From RHLJ01 sp965601955 (GTDB taxonomy: Bacteria > Bacteroidota > Rhodothermia > Balneolales > Balneolaceae): 64,000 bases of DNA. Below the pieces are notes generated by a model. It had not been told where the DNA came from, ran no database searches, and saw nothing but the letters and a program-made list of their open reading frames with translations. The stretch spans positions 1,736,001-1,800,000 of the forward strand of contig OZ271855.1 of the NCBI GenBank assembly GCA_965601955.1. Direction: 5' to 3'. Below are positions 26,411 through 35,393 of the stretch, piece after piece; the stretch's first letter is position 1; each line of letters starts with the position of its first letter. A program made the position numbers and the translations under genes.

Positions 26411-27556
26411 TTAACGGGTTAAAATTTCAACCAGAAGAGCCATGTCTACTGCTTCATTATATACATTTGGAGAGATTCTTACAGCGTCTCCCCGATAAGA
26501 AACAAAGACATTTTCTTGCTGCAATCCATCTCTGATAACGGCCATGTCATGATGCTCTCCAAGCCGTATACCAAAAATATTGGAAGCCCGATGTTCTTCA
26601 TTTTCTATGATAAATCCTGCATCTCTTAATTTTCGAACTGGTTCATGAACTAGTTGCTTGCAGTAATTTTGTACTTCTTCAACTCCCCAGGAATTCAACA
26701 CGCGAATGGCTTCAAGGAGCATTGGAACTAAAATGAAATTGCTATGTCCTCCGACCTCATACCGTAAAGCACCTGGCTGGTAATCATCGCTATAATTTAC
26801 CAGGTTTCTGAAGTCCTCACTTTTATATCGATTGATCCAATTTTCCTCAATAGGTACACCGCCATCTAAAGCAGGTCCATAATAGGCCATGCCAATTCCA
26901 TAGGGCCCCATAAGTGATTTATACCCCGAAGCAATAAGAGCATCTGGTTGAATTTCTTCTATGTCGAAGGGGAGGGCTCCAATTGTCTGGGTACCGTCAA
27001 TCGCCATCCATGCACCTACTTCATTCGTTCGTTGTCGAATGGCTTTTAGATCAAATAAGGTTCCATCAGACCAATGGGCATGAGCGCATGCTACCAGTTT
27101 TGTTTTCGGAGAGATGGCTTCTAGAATTTTTGTATTCCATTCGATTCCTCTATCCAAAGAATTAGCCGGAGCGGCTACAGTGATAATATTGGCTCCCGAA
27201 TCCTTTGCTATTTTTCTCCAGGCGTATACATTGCTTGGGAATTGTTCTCCAACCAACACAATTTTATCGCCAGAAGACAATTTCAGGTTATTAGCTACAT
27301 TTGCTAAACCGTAGGAGGCTGATGCTACGATTGCGACTCGATTAGGCTCGCTAACATTCACCAATTGAGCAAAAGCTTTTCGTAACTCCTCAGCCTGGTT
27401 AAAAAAATCTTCTGCTCCAATTTCGCTAGGTTGGCGTTTTCTTATTAATCCTTTGTAGCCTGCTTCCTCCACCGTTTTCATCATGGGAGACATGTACGCA
27501 CAGTTCAGGTAAGTAATGTTTGGATCGAGGTTATAGAGGTGTTTTTGGGAGTTCAT
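26411..27556 (-). CDS. Class V aminotransferase-fold PLP enzyme
   Basis: About 381 residues from ATG 27556 (the frame is open to a TTG at 27583). Seen: ITYLNCAYMSPM, the pyridine Asp in AIDGTQTIGALPFD and the Schiff-base lysine in ASGYKSLMGPYGIG. Unlike its downstream neighbour it has no signal-like N-terminus. Related to selenocysteine lyase/isopenicillin N epimerase-like proteins, a broad group, so a specific reaction is not claimed. First gene of a two-gene operon with the exported paralogue. Confidence 0.87.
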   Translation of the reverse strand: MNSQKHLYNLDPNITYLNCAYMSPMMKTVEEAGYKGLIRKRQPSEIGAEDFFNQAEELRKAFAQLVNVSEPNRVAIVASASYGLANVANNLKLSSGDKIVLVGEQFPSNVYAWRKIAKDSGANIITVAAPANSLDRGIEWNTKILEAISPKTKLVACAHAHWSDGTLFDLKAIRQRTNEVGAWMAIDGTQTIGALPFDIEEIQPDALIASGYKSLMGPYGIGMAYYGPALDGGVPIEENWINRYKSEDFRNLVNYSDDYQPGALRYEVGGHSNFILVPMLLEAIRVLNSWGVEEVQNYCKQLVHEPVRKLRDAGFIIENEEHRASNIFGIRLGEHHDMAVIRDGLQQENVFVSYRGDAVRISPNVYNEAVDMALLVEILTR

Positions 27557-27627
27557 TTTGGGAATATAATTCGATCTCCTCAAAAATTTCCCGAGCCATT
27601 GTTAAATAATATGTCGGTGTATCAAAA

Positions 27628-27695
27628 TCTCCCCTCTAAGGGGAGATAAATGATCAAATAGTACTTTGATCATTTGGTGGGGTGTGACACCCACC
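27628..27695. repeat. Three-hairpin intergenic repeat, copy 4
   Basis: TCTCCCCTCTAAGGGGAGA, then TGATCAAATAGTACTTTGATCA, then GGTGGGGTGTGACACCCACC. The best-conserved copy, with all three stems nearly perfect. It lies between ilvA and the upstream end of the class V gene. Confidence 0.8.
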
Positions 27696-27735
27696 GTCTT
27701 TTTGAGACTGGAGGCATTTTTACCTGGGTTTCTGA

Positions 27736-29001
27736 TCAAGTCAAGAACCGGTATAAAGTAGGCTGGTCGTTCACATATCGGAAGGTGAGGTTTTTTGCCT
27801 TCATTCGTTCCAGTAATGGCTCGAGATCATCTTTGTGCTTTATCTCGAGTCCAATCATGGCTGGGCCATATTCCCGGTTGGTTTTTCGGTAATACTCGAA
27901 GAAAATGATGTCATCACCAGGAGTTAGAACATCTTTTAGAAATTCGAGAAGGGCGCCTGATCGTTGTGGAAATTCTACAATGAAATAATGGATGAGCCCT
28001 TCATGTTGAAGGTGTCGTTCTTTGATTTCAGCAGTTCTGGTGATGTCGTTATTACTTCCGCTTACCACACAGATCACATTCTTTCCTTTGATTTCTTCTT
28101 TAACAGAATCTAAAGCGGTAATGGACATCGCTCCGGCTGGTTCAACCACGATGGCCTGTTCGTTGTACATCTGGAGTATGGTACCACAAATTTTTCCTTC
28201 CGGAACCGTGATAACCCGATCTAACACTTCTTTACAAATTTCAAAAGTGATATCACCTACCCGCTGAACAGCTGCACCATCAACAAATTTATCGATTTCT
28301 TCCAGGGTAATAATTTCATCCTGTTCAATGGATTGTTGCATTGCCGGAGCTCCAGCCGGTTCAATCCCTACAAGTTTGGTATTAGGGGAAAGAGAATGAA
28401 AGTATGAGCCTACTCCTGCAGATAATCCACCTCCGCCAACTGGAAGGAGTAAGTAATCGATAGGGAAGGAGGCATCTTCTAGCAATTCTCTGCCCACAGT
28501 GCCCTGTCCAGCTATGATTTTTGGATCGTCAAAAGGGGGGATGAAGGCTGATTTCTTTTCTTTGCAAAAAGCTTTGGCTTTGGAAAAAGAATCATCAAAT
28601 GTATCTCCTTGAAGCACTACTTCCACAAACTCCTTACCAAACATTTGCACCTGGTTTACTTTTTGTTCGGGGGTAGTAACCGGCATAAAGATAGTCCCAT
28701 GAATCCCCTTCTTAAAACAAGCCAGAGCTACTCCCTGGGCATGATTTCCGGCACTTGCACAAACCACTCCGTTTTTTAACTCTTCAGAAGAAAGGCTATC
28801 AATCTTGTTGTAAGCTCCACGGATTTTATAGGAACGAACAACCTGTAAATCTTCACGCTTTAGCCAAATATTGGCACCATACCGTTCTGATAGTTGTTCG
28901 TTTTTTAAAAGGGGTGTATGCGTGGCTATGCCAGCGAGTATTTGCGCAGCCTTATCAATCTCTTCCACAGAGATTAAGGATGATTCCAGCGTGTGTTTCA
29001 T
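27736..29001 (-). CDS. ilvA: Threonine ammonia-lyase (biosynthetic threonine dehydratase)
   Basis: A 421-residue PLP enzyme that deaminates threonine to 2-oxobutanoate, the first step towards isoleucine. Seen: the Schiff-base lysine in RSYKIRGAYNKI, the phosphate-binding loop VGGGGLSAG and the final 80-residue ACT-like regulatory domain (FIVEFPQRSGALLEFL). The open frame extends to 29154, but those codons are derived from a GTCATTGCGAG repeat and lack homology, so ATG 29001 (MKHTLESS) is chosen. No other ilv genes are nearby. Confidence 0.94.
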   Translation of the reverse strand: MKHTLESSLISVEEIDKAAQILAGIATHTPLLKNEQLSERYGANIWLKREDLQVVRSYKIRGAYNKIDSLSSEELKNGVVCASAGNHAQGVALACFKKGIHGTIFMPVTTPEQKVNQVQMFGKEFVEVVLQGDTFDDSFSKAKAFCKEKKSAFIPPFDDPKIIAGQGTVGRELLEDASFPIDYLLLPVGGGGLSAGVGSYFHSLSPNTKLVGIEPAGAPAMQQSIEQDEIITLEEIDKFVDGAAVQRVGDITFEICKEVLDRVITVPEGKICGTILQMYNEQAIVVEPAGAMSITALDSVKEEIKGKNVICVVSGSNNDITRTAEIKERHLQHEGLIHYFIVEFPQRSGALLEFLKDVLTPGDDIIFFEYYRKTNREYGPAMIGLEIKHKDDLEPLLERMKAKNLTFRYVNDQPTLYRFLT

Positions 29002-29078
29002 TAGAACACGGTTTGTATTTCGATGAATGTGAGTGCTGGAATATAGTTTGAATATTGAATTAAGAATAATTGAATAAT

Positions 29079-29190
29079 TGTCATTGCGAGCGGAGCGAAG
29101 CAATCTCAAGAATGTGATTAATAAATTCGAGATTGCTTCGTCGAGATCTATCAAAATTATTGTAGACGTCCCTTGCTCCTCGCAATGACG
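29079..29190. repeat. GTCATTGCGAG-type inverted repeat
   Basis: TGTCATTGCGAGCGGAGCG at the left, GCTCCTCGCAATGACG at the right, and an inner CAATCTC...GAGATTG pair. It lies between ilvA and a membrane-protein gene. Confidence 0.7.
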
Positions 29191-29195
29191 AGGTG

Positions 29196-29816
29196 TTACT
29201 TATTGATCGTGTTCAACAAGTCTATATTAGTTTTTAGTTGTTCAAGGTATTTACCGTAGGCCTTATAATTAAGGCGTTTGGTAACCCAAAGTGCTATTGC
29301 AGTAAATACAACCATCACTCCCATAAGCAGTGCGATGCCTTTGGCATCAGAGAAGATTTGAGTAAAGGTTTCTCCATCATATACACCGGAGAGGCAATAG
29401 CCCAGTACTACAGAAACAGGAAGGATGAATGTTCCCACCAACTCCTCGATCGAAAGCATTTTCGTAAGTCGATTGTAATAGTTTTCGAGTAGGGATTTAA
29501 TGTTGTGGTCAAAGTTGTCATCCAGTTTGTTTAGATGATGACGTACCAGTAACACTCCTCCAAAATAATAGGCAAAACCAACGCTCCAGAGGAATATCGC
29601 TCTTGGATAATTGAAGCTTAACACGGCTCCTGCAAAACAGAAGACGGCGAAAAATATCGTCCAGTATAATCGAATTTTAGTAGCGTAACGCAGCTTTTGA
29701 AGTGGGTTTTTTGATTCGCTCTTAATGGCAGCCATGATCTCCTCCTTATTGATGATGGTATCAGTTTGTAATTCGGTTTGAAGTTCGTCCCAGGCAAGTT
29801 GTAGTTCGCTACTCAT
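29196..29816 (-). CDS. Four-helix membrane protein, putative anti-sigma partner
   Basis: A 206-residue protein. A cytoplasmic N-terminus (1-45) starts with SSELQLAWDELQTELQ; two TM helices (about 50-70 and 75-92), a charged middle loop, and two more TM helices (about 122-142 and 158-178) follow. No zinc anti-sigma motif is visible. The gene overlaps the upstream ECF sigma gene by 4 bases (ATGA), so it is probably a membrane-bound modulator of that sigma factor. This role is inferred from position; the domain itself is not recognised. Confidence 0.72.
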   Translation of the reverse strand: MSSELQLAWDELQTELQTDTIINKEEIMAAIKSESKNPLQKLRYATKIRLYWTIFFAVFCFAGAVLSFNYPRAIFLWSVGFAYYFGGVLLVRHHLNKLDDNFDHNIKSLLENYYNRLTKMLSIEELVGTFILPVSVVLGYCLSGVYDGETFTQIFSDAKGIALLMGVMVVFTAIALWVTKRLNYKAYGKYLEQLKTNIDLLNTINK

Positions 29817-30304
29817 TGCATTTCACCTTTCATTTTGGCAACAAGCCGTTCTTTTATCCGGTGCAGTTTTACACCGGTATTGTTTGGCGTTAAGCCTGTT
29901 ATTTCAGCAATCTCTTTATTGTTGTATCCATCCAGATGAAGAGTGATGATCATCCGGTCTATTTCATCAAGCTTTTTTATAAGCATCAATAACACGGACT
30001 TTTGATCTCTTTTCTCTTCGTGATCTTCTCCTACTGCATACTCAACTTCATTAAAAGATGACGTATCTACTTTGCGCGATGCCTTTCTGTTATAGGTGAG
30101 CACGGTATTAAGGCTTACCCTGTATAACCAGGTTGAGAATTTAGAATCAGCCCGAAACGACTTAAACGATTTCCAGGATTGGAGCATCACCTCCTGGAAA
30201 AGATCAGATCGTTCCTGTTGATCATCCACATACAAATAAATTACTTTGTGGATAATGCCCGCATTCTCCTGGATCAATCCCGTAAATTGTTCCTCAATCG
30301 CCAT
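29813..30304 (-). CDS. ECF-family RNA polymerase sigma factor
   Basis: A 163-residue sigma factor. Region 2 (about 20-85) includes DLFQEVMLQSWKSF and FSTWLYRVSLNTVL; region 4 (about 108-158) includes LDEIDRMIITLHLDGYNNKEIAEITGL type sequence with an HTH ending VKLHRIKERL. Compact two-domain ECF with a normal length. Translationally coupled to the membrane protein downstream. Divergent from a GNAT acetyltransferase gene; the shared 165-base gap may contain its promoter, but no consensus was recognised. Confidence 0.9.
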   Translation of the reverse strand: MAIEEQFTGLIQENAGIIHKVIYLYVDDQQERSDLFQEVMLQSWKSFKSFRADSKFSTWLYRVSLNTVLTYNRKASRKVDTSSFNEVEYAVGEDHEEKRDQKSVLLMLIKKLDEIDRMIITLHLDGYNNKEIAEITGLTPNNTGVKLHRIKERLVAKMKGEMQ

Positions 30305-30469
30305 GTGCCCTTTTTAGCAATCGTACATTGTTTTGATGATTCGTCTTCTGAAAAAATAACGTAGAAGATGAGTATCCAAAATATGAGTTCACTAATTTCT
30401 ATCATGATGAATACCTGTTTTACAGGATAAGTCTCACAATTCCCATAAATATTACAGCAATAGCGAAAA

Positions 30470-30952
30470 ATGTTTATTCGATCTGCGGTACATAATGACC
30501 TCGAGGAGGTAAGACTTCTGAATGAATCGGTTTTGCCTCACGTAAATAGTATTCCAATTTCTGATTTTGAAGAATTCCTGGAAGAAACTTCTTTTTTTCT
30601 TGTAATCGAAGAAGAGGATGAGCTGGCTGGTTTTGTGATAGTCTTGGGGCCGGGGCTGAGTTACGATAGTGAGAATTATGAGTATTTCACTCAACACTAT
30701 CCCTCATTCGATTATGTAGATCGGATTGTAGTCAAAGATAGTTTTCGGGGAAAAGGATTGGGTTCTAAGCTTTATGAATATCTTTTTGAGCATTCAAAAG
30801 AAGAGAGAATAACCTGTGAAGTAAACATCCAGCCTCCTAACCTAAAATCTATTCAGTTCCATCAAATGCTGGGATTTGATGAAGTGCATCAGCACTATTC
30901 TGAAGGGGGAAAGAAATACGTTAGTCTGATGGTTCGAGAGCTCTCAAAATAA
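30470..30952 (+). CDS. GNAT-family N-acetyltransferase
   Basis: A 160-residue acetyl-CoA-dependent acyltransferase. Seen: IRSAVHNDLEEVRLLNE at the start, the acetyl-CoA loop DSFRGKGLGSKLYEYL (motif A, R/Q-x-x-G-x-G) and a late strand ending GKKYVSLMVREL. Substrate not predictable. It lies alone between two ECF sigma systems. The ATG is preceded by GCGAAAA, a weak ribosome site. Confidence 0.86.
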   Translation: MFIRSAVHNDLEEVRLLNESVLPHVNSIPISDFEEFLEETSFFLVIEEEDELAGFVIVLGPGLSYDSENYEYFTQHYPSFDYVDRIVVKDSFRGKGLGSKLYEYLFEHSKEERITCEVNIQPPNLKSIQFHQMLGFDEVHQHYSEGGKKYVSLMVRELSK

Positions 30953-31018
30953 TTCATTGAGAGGGAATGATTTACGGGCGAATATTCTTTTTAAGGAAAT
31001 TCAAACAATTTCGGACGT

Positions 31019-31573
31019 GTGCAAGACCCCGTACCTATTCTATCGATAAGTATCGAAGATCAGATTATTCGCAAGCTCAAAGAGAAAGATGATGAGTCAG
31101 TGGCATTGATATTTGAGCACTACTCAGCGGCACTATTCAACGCGATTAATCAAATCCTTAAAAACAAAATGTTATCAGAAGATGTGCTTCAGGAAGTGCT
31201 GGTAAAAATATGGGAAAAAGGGGATAGCTATGATTCATCAAAAGGAAGTTTGTATACGTGGATGATTCGAGTAGCAAGAAACGCTGCTATCGATAAAACA
31301 AGGAGTAAAGAATTTATTAGGGATGGGAAATCCAACAGCATAGAGAACTTCGTATTTAATAATGGTTCGGTCACACAACAAAAGAAGATCGAACTGAGTG
31401 ACGATGTTTGGGAAACGGTAGATCAGCTTCCCGAGAATCAGCGTTGCTTGATTGATATGGCATATTTCAAAGGTTTTACCCAAAAAGAAATTTCGAAAGA
31501 ATTGGATATCCCTTTGGGAACAGTAAAAACAAGAATGCGCACGGCTTTGTCGACATTAAGGAAGATTTTCTAA
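31019..31573 (+). CDS. ECF sigma factor, SigK-like arrangement
   Basis: A 184-residue sigma factor. Region 2 spans about 30-95 (EHYSAALFNAINQIL, SEDVLQEVLVKIW, SLYTWMIRVARNAAID); region 4 about 125-180 (LPENQRCLIDMAYFKGFTQKEI type) with the HTH ending GTVKTRMRTALSTLRK. Starts with GTG; no in-frame ATG lies near the N-terminus. Followed by an RskA-like anti-sigma gene (6-base gap) and a fasciclin gene, the same order as SigK-RskA and its MPT70/83 targets in Mycobacterium. Confidence 0.9.
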   Translation: MQDPVPILSISIEDQIIRKLKEKDDESVALIFEHYSAALFNAINQILKNKMLSEDVLQEVLVKIWEKGDSYDSSKGSLYTWMIRVARNAAIDKTRSKEFIRDGKSNSIENFVFNNGSVTQQKKIELSDDVWETVDQLPENQRCLIDMAYFKGFTQKEISKELDIPLGTVKTRMRTALSTLRKIF

Positions 31574-31579
31574 GTACAG

Positions 31580-32344
31580 ATGGATATTAGAGAGTACATA
31601 GACTCAGGAATTTTGGAACAGTATGTTGCCGGACTACTAAGCGATAAGGAAAATGAGCAAGTTGACCGGATGGCTGAAAAACATCCTGAAATTTACCAGG
31701 AGATCATTGCCCTTCGAGCTTCCATAAATAATTATTCCCGTTCTACAGGTAGAACCCCTTCTTCTGAAATTTTAAAAAAGGCACAGGAAGATATACTCAA
31801 CAAAAAAGTAGCGGCACTTCGCAAGCCTGAAGAAAAAATGGAACATCCAGCTAGCAGGTCCCGGAAACTAGATGTATTCAAAATTGCTGCTACTATTCTT
31901 TTATTGGCAAGCGTAGGGCTGAATGGCTTTTTCTTTTCAGAGATAACCTCCTACAGGAGCCAGGCTATAGATGCTGAGAATCGATTTAATGAATTGAATA
32001 ATCAGATCTCTTTCATTAATAGTGCAGCAAACGTCAAAATTCCGTTGAATGGATTGGATGTATCTCCCGAATCCTACGCGAATGTTTATATCAATAAGAA
32101 CACAAGAGATGTTTATATACAAGTAGGAAAGCTTCCTCAGCCACCGGATGGGCATCAGTACCAACTTTGGGCTGACCGTGATGGCCATATGCATAATATT
32201 GGGGTATTCCATCACAATGATCAGATCCAACATATCCGGGTATTTGAAGGGGATTTTGAATCTCTAAATGTAACGCTGGAAGTAGAAGGAGGGTCAGAAG
32301 AGGCAACGGTGGAGAATGCATACCTGTCCGGAAAAAAAATCTAA
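31580..32344 (+). CDS. RskA-like anti-sigma factor
   Basis: A 254-residue single-pass protein. The cytoplasmic part (1-98) has a helical N-terminus (LEQYVAGLLSDKENEQVDRM) typical of sigma-binding domains; one TM helix (about 100-119) follows, then a periplasmic RskA C-terminal domain. That domain shows YIQVGKLPQPPDGHQYQLWA and FESLNVTLEVEGGSEEAT, the family's YQLW and VTLE.GGS blocks. It should hold the upstream sigma factor at the membrane until regulated proteolysis. No protease gene is nearby. Confidence 0.88.
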   Translation: MDIREYIDSGILEQYVAGLLSDKENEQVDRMAEKHPEIYQEIIALRASINNYSRSTGRTPSSEILKKAQEDILNKKVAALRKPEEKMEHPASRSRKLDVFKIAATILLLASVGLNGFFFSEITSYRSQAIDAENRFNELNNQISFINSAANVKIPLNGLDVSPESYANVYINKNTRDVYIQVGKLPQPPDGHQYQLWADRDGHMHNIGVFHHNDQIQHIRVFEGDFESLNVTLEVEGGSEEATVENAYLSGKKI

Positions 32345-32425
32345 ACTTTTTTCTTTAACTGAAATCCAAGGACAGGTTGAGCTTCGTAATTAGGATAACT
32401 TCAACATTAACCTAAACTATTCATC

Positions 32426-32923
32426 ATGAAGTTATCAAAAATCACAAAGGGATTACTTGCACTCCTATTAGTTGCAGGTTTTTCAATATCGACTCAGGCA
32501 CAGGATAAAGACATTGTAGAGCTTGCCGTTGGAACAGAGACACTATCAACATTAGTAGCAGCTGTTAAGGCAGGCGAGCTTGTTGAGACGCTACAAGGCG
32601 ATGGCCCGTTTACTGTATTTGCACCTACAAATGAAGCTTTTGCTGCTCTTCCTGAGGGTACCGTTGAAATGCTTTTAAAGCCAGAAAACAAAGACAAGCT
32701 GGTTGCGGTGCTTACGTACCATGTAGTGGCTGGGAAAGTAATGAGCACTGACCTCAAAAATAACATGAAAGCTAAAACAGTAAACGGAGCAGATGCAAAG
32801 ATTACCCTTAGCTATGGAAAAGCAAAAGTAGAAGGAGCTACTGTAGTAGCAGCTGATATTGTAGCCACCAATGGAGTTGTACATGTAATTGACAAGGTAA
32901 TATTACCACCAGATATGCGATAA
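32426..32923 (+). CDS. Exported fasciclin-domain protein
   Basis: A 165-residue protein with a signal peptide (1-25, ending TQAQ) and one fasciclin (FAS1) domain. Seen: the H1 box FTVFAPTNEAFAALPEGT and the H2 box NGVVHVIDKVILPP. FAS1 domains mediate adhesion or matrix binding. It is 81 bases after the RskA-like gene and is the likely target or cargo of that sigma system, by analogy with MPT70/83. A terminator follows. A paralogue sits in the nos operon at 51127. Confidence 0.92.
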   Translation: MKLSKITKGLLALLLVAGFSISTQAQDKDIVELAVGTETLSTLVAAVKAGELVETLQGDGPFTVFAPTNEAFAALPEGTVEMLLKPENKDKLVAVLTYHVVAGKVMSTDLKNNMKAKTVNGADAKITLSYGKAKVEGATVVAADIVATNGVVHVIDKVILPPDMR

Positions 32924-32952
32924 GTTCACTTATCTATCATACTCATACACTT

Positions 32953-32985
32953 AAAAAGCCACTCCTGAAACGAGCGGCTTTTTTT
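32953..32985 (+). terminator. Terminator after the fasciclin gene
   Basis: AAAAGCCACTC and GAGCGGCTTTT form a stem with one mismatch, followed by T residues, 30 bases past the stop codon. Confidence 0.85.
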
Positions 32986-33049
32986 ATGATGTGCAGTTAG
33001 AGCTAACAAAAATTAGCGCTTGAATGGTTGGATGAAATTCCATTTCTTT

Positions 33050-33063
33050 TGTAAGCGGTTACA
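33050..33063. promoter_or_regulatory. LacI/CcpA-like operator upstream of a T9SS cargo gene
   Basis: TGTAAGCGGTTACA differs by one base from the perfect palindrome TGTAAGCGCTTACA at 41006 before the GH57-like gene. It lies 70 bases upstream of the 33133 start. The shape matches LacI-family half sites centred on CG. Confidence 0.6.
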
Positions 33064-33132
33064 TAAGCCTCTAGGGTACAGAAAAGGGGTTTCATCGCGG
33101 GTATCAAATATTTAATCTAATCTTCAAGGTTT

Positions 33133-35307
33133 ATGAAAAAAGCTACGATTTTTTTGTTGGGTTTCTTTTTCATCTCTATCGCTCATACTGAAACAGTTTC
33201 TGGTCAAATATTTGAATCTGATGGTTTAAGAATGCCTGGCGATTGGAATGGTTTTACCAATACGAATGGTATGGGGGGAGACTTTGATTTAACTAAGATT
33301 TCTACAGGTACTATTCGTTGGCAAACAACTTTTGAATTTACAGGTACTACAGGAACTCAAAACTTTAAATTTGCAAGTGGAGGGTCAGGTACTCCATGGG
33401 CAAATCAATGGGCTCAGGTCACTAGTATTTCATTAAATACTATTACTAGTGTTCCATGGACTACGGATGGAGGTGTTGGAAACAATTCAATTGATGTAAC
33501 AAATGGAAATTGGTACACGGTGAATTGGGAAGATAATGGCTATGCAACTACTGATTTTATTTTCATGGAAACTAGTGCTGAACCCATTACAATAAGTTCT
33601 GTGAGCTTTACTGCTTCTAAGAGCGATAGTATTACAGTTTCAATAACACTGAGTGGAAGTAAATCATCGGAAGAAAGAATATATGTAAGATATAGTTCGG
33701 ATAGTTTTTCGACCAGTAGCCATGTTCAGGCAACTGGATCAGGGACGAGTTATTCTGCCGTAGTTCCGGCAAGTACTGATATATCTTTCTACGTTTTAAA
33801 TTCTACTGTCGATTTAGGTTCTGATTATTCAACCTATTCAGGTGACTACGATATGGCTACTATTAATTTTAATAATAATAGTGGCTCAAATTATAGCTAC
33901 AGCTATGCATATAGTGTGCAAATCACAGGTGACGCTGGTTGGAGACTACTTTCATTACCTATCACAGGTGCGACTGGCGCAGATATTTCTGATGACGAAA
34001 TTGGAGCGCAATTCACTTCTGACACCGATAGTGCTACTATCTATACTTATGATGATACGGGGGCATTTGAAGCAATTTCTTCAGATGCTACTACGCTAAC
34101 TGATGGTTTTGGACTAGCTGTTTATTTCTTTGACAATACAACTACAGGATCGGAGCTCCCGATTACTCTAGATGCTTCTGGTGCTGAACCCTCATCTGAT
34201 GTTTCTGTAAACTTAAATAAGAGTACAACTAACGGTGGAATGAATCATTATTTCACTTTGGTTGGAAATCCATTCGCTGCAAATTTTGATTTAAATGAGG
34301 TTACTCAAAATGGTACCGGGCTCCAGGATAATATTCATTTTTGGAATGGATCAAGTTACTCTTCTCAAGATAGAACCGGTCCATATATAGTATCACCATG
34401 GCAAGGCTTTTGGGCAGAAGTAGCAAATGCAGGAACTTCTACTTCTATCACTTTTCCTACTTCAGGAAAAACTTCTTCGGATACTACTGGTACTTTCTTC
34501 TCTAAAACCTCTGAACAACGCGGAGACATATCATTTACGTTAACTTCTGATGATAGCTACGATGAAGCGATTCGCATGGCGTTTAGAGAATATGCTACCG
34601 AAGGCTTTGACCGTGCTGATGCTTCTAAACTGGTTCCATTACTCAAATCGTATGCTACTATGGCGTTCAAATCGGAAACGGGATTAAAATCAGTAGAATC
34701 TCTTCCATGGGATTTAACGGAAGAAGTAACGGTTGATCTTGAACTACAACAAGTAGGAGTTGATGGAGGCTTTACCTTTGACTGGAAAGGGCTCGAAACT
34801 ATTCCAGAAGAGTGGGAGCTTACTTTCCACGATTACCAGGAAGAGGTTAATGTGGATATGCGTGAGGAAACTGAATATGTATTCGATTCTGATGCTCCAA
34901 ATTCCAAAGAAGTCAACTCTCTAAGTATTCTTTCAGGGCCACAGGCAGTTACCCAAAAGTCTAAATCAGAAGATGGCATTCGTTTTGCGATCACCATTAC
35001 CCCGAACACAACCTCGGTAAGTAATGAAACCGGTGACGATCCCATCGCTTTCGAACTCGAGCAAAACTACCCGAACCCGTTTAACCCATCCACTACCATT
35101 AATTACACAGTAGCCTCTACGGGTACAGTGACCTTGAATGTATACAACCTAATGGGACAGAAAGTAGCGGAGCTGGTCAATGCAACCAAAGCCGCAGGAA
35201 GCTATAATGTAAGCTGGGATGCCTCAGGTGCAGCCAGCGGCATGTACATCTACCGCTTAGAAGCAGGTGGACAGACGTTGACAAGAAAAATGACATTAAT
35301 AAAATAA
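33133..35307 (+). CDS. T9SS-exported protein with type A sorting domain
   Basis: A 724-residue protein with a signal peptide (1-25). The N-terminal region (about 27-150) begins SDGLRMPGDWNGF and looks like a carbohydrate-binding beta-sandwich as found before starch-degrading proteins. A second beta domain (150-260) follows, then a roughly 300-residue module shared with the FG-GAP protein at 17859 (GWRLLSLP, GNPFAANFDL, PWQGFWAEV, TGTFFSK). The C-terminal 80 residues form a T9SS type A domain (NYPNPFNPSTTINY...KMTLIK). Followed by a PID-CTERM-like gene. The shared operator suggests regulation with the GH57-like gene at 37909. Confidence 0.86.
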   Translation: MKKATIFLLGFFFISIAHTETVSGQIFESDGLRMPGDWNGFTNTNGMGGDFDLTKISTGTIRWQTTFEFTGTTGTQNFKFASGGSGTPWANQWAQVTSISLNTITSVPWTTDGGVGNNSIDVTNGNWYTVNWEDNGYATTDFIFMETSAEPITISSVSFTASKSDSITVSITLSGSKSSEERIYVRYSSDSFSTSSHVQATGSGTSYSAVVPASTDISFYVLNSTVDLGSDYSTYSGDYDMATINFNNNSGSNYSYSYAYSVQITGDAGWRLLSLPITGATGADISDDEIGAQFTSDTDSATIYTYDDTGAFEAISSDATTLTDGFGLAVYFFDNTTTGSELPITLDASGAEPSSDVSVNLNKSTTNGGMNHYFTLVGNPFAANFDLNEVTQNGTGLQDNIHFWNGSSYSSQDRTGPYIVSPWQGFWAEVANAGTSTSITFPTSGKTSSDTTGTFFSKTSEQRGDISFTLTSDDSYDEAIRMAFREYATEGFDRADASKLVPLLKSYATMAFKSETGLKSVESLPWDLTEEVTVDLELQQVGVDGGFTFDWKGLETIPEEWELTFHDYQEEVNVDMREETEYVFDSDAPNSKEVNSLSILSGPQAVTQKSKSEDGIRFAITITPNTTSVSNETGDDPIAFELEQNYPNPFNPSTTINYTVASTGTVTLNVYNLMGQKVAELVNATKAAGSYNVSWDASGAASGMYIYRLEAGGQTLTRKMTLIK

Positions 35308-35393
35308 ATCAGCTTGCAGCGATCAGGCTTCAGCTTTTGATAAGGAATCAAAAGCTGCCAGCCGAAAGCTGATGGCTCAAAAGCTATAAAACT

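Noticed and set aside
29002..29154. N-terminal extension of ilvA (51 extra residues)
   Set aside because: The extra codons come from a GTCATTGCGAG-class repeat and its flank and show no family similarity; ATG 29001 gives the normal length.
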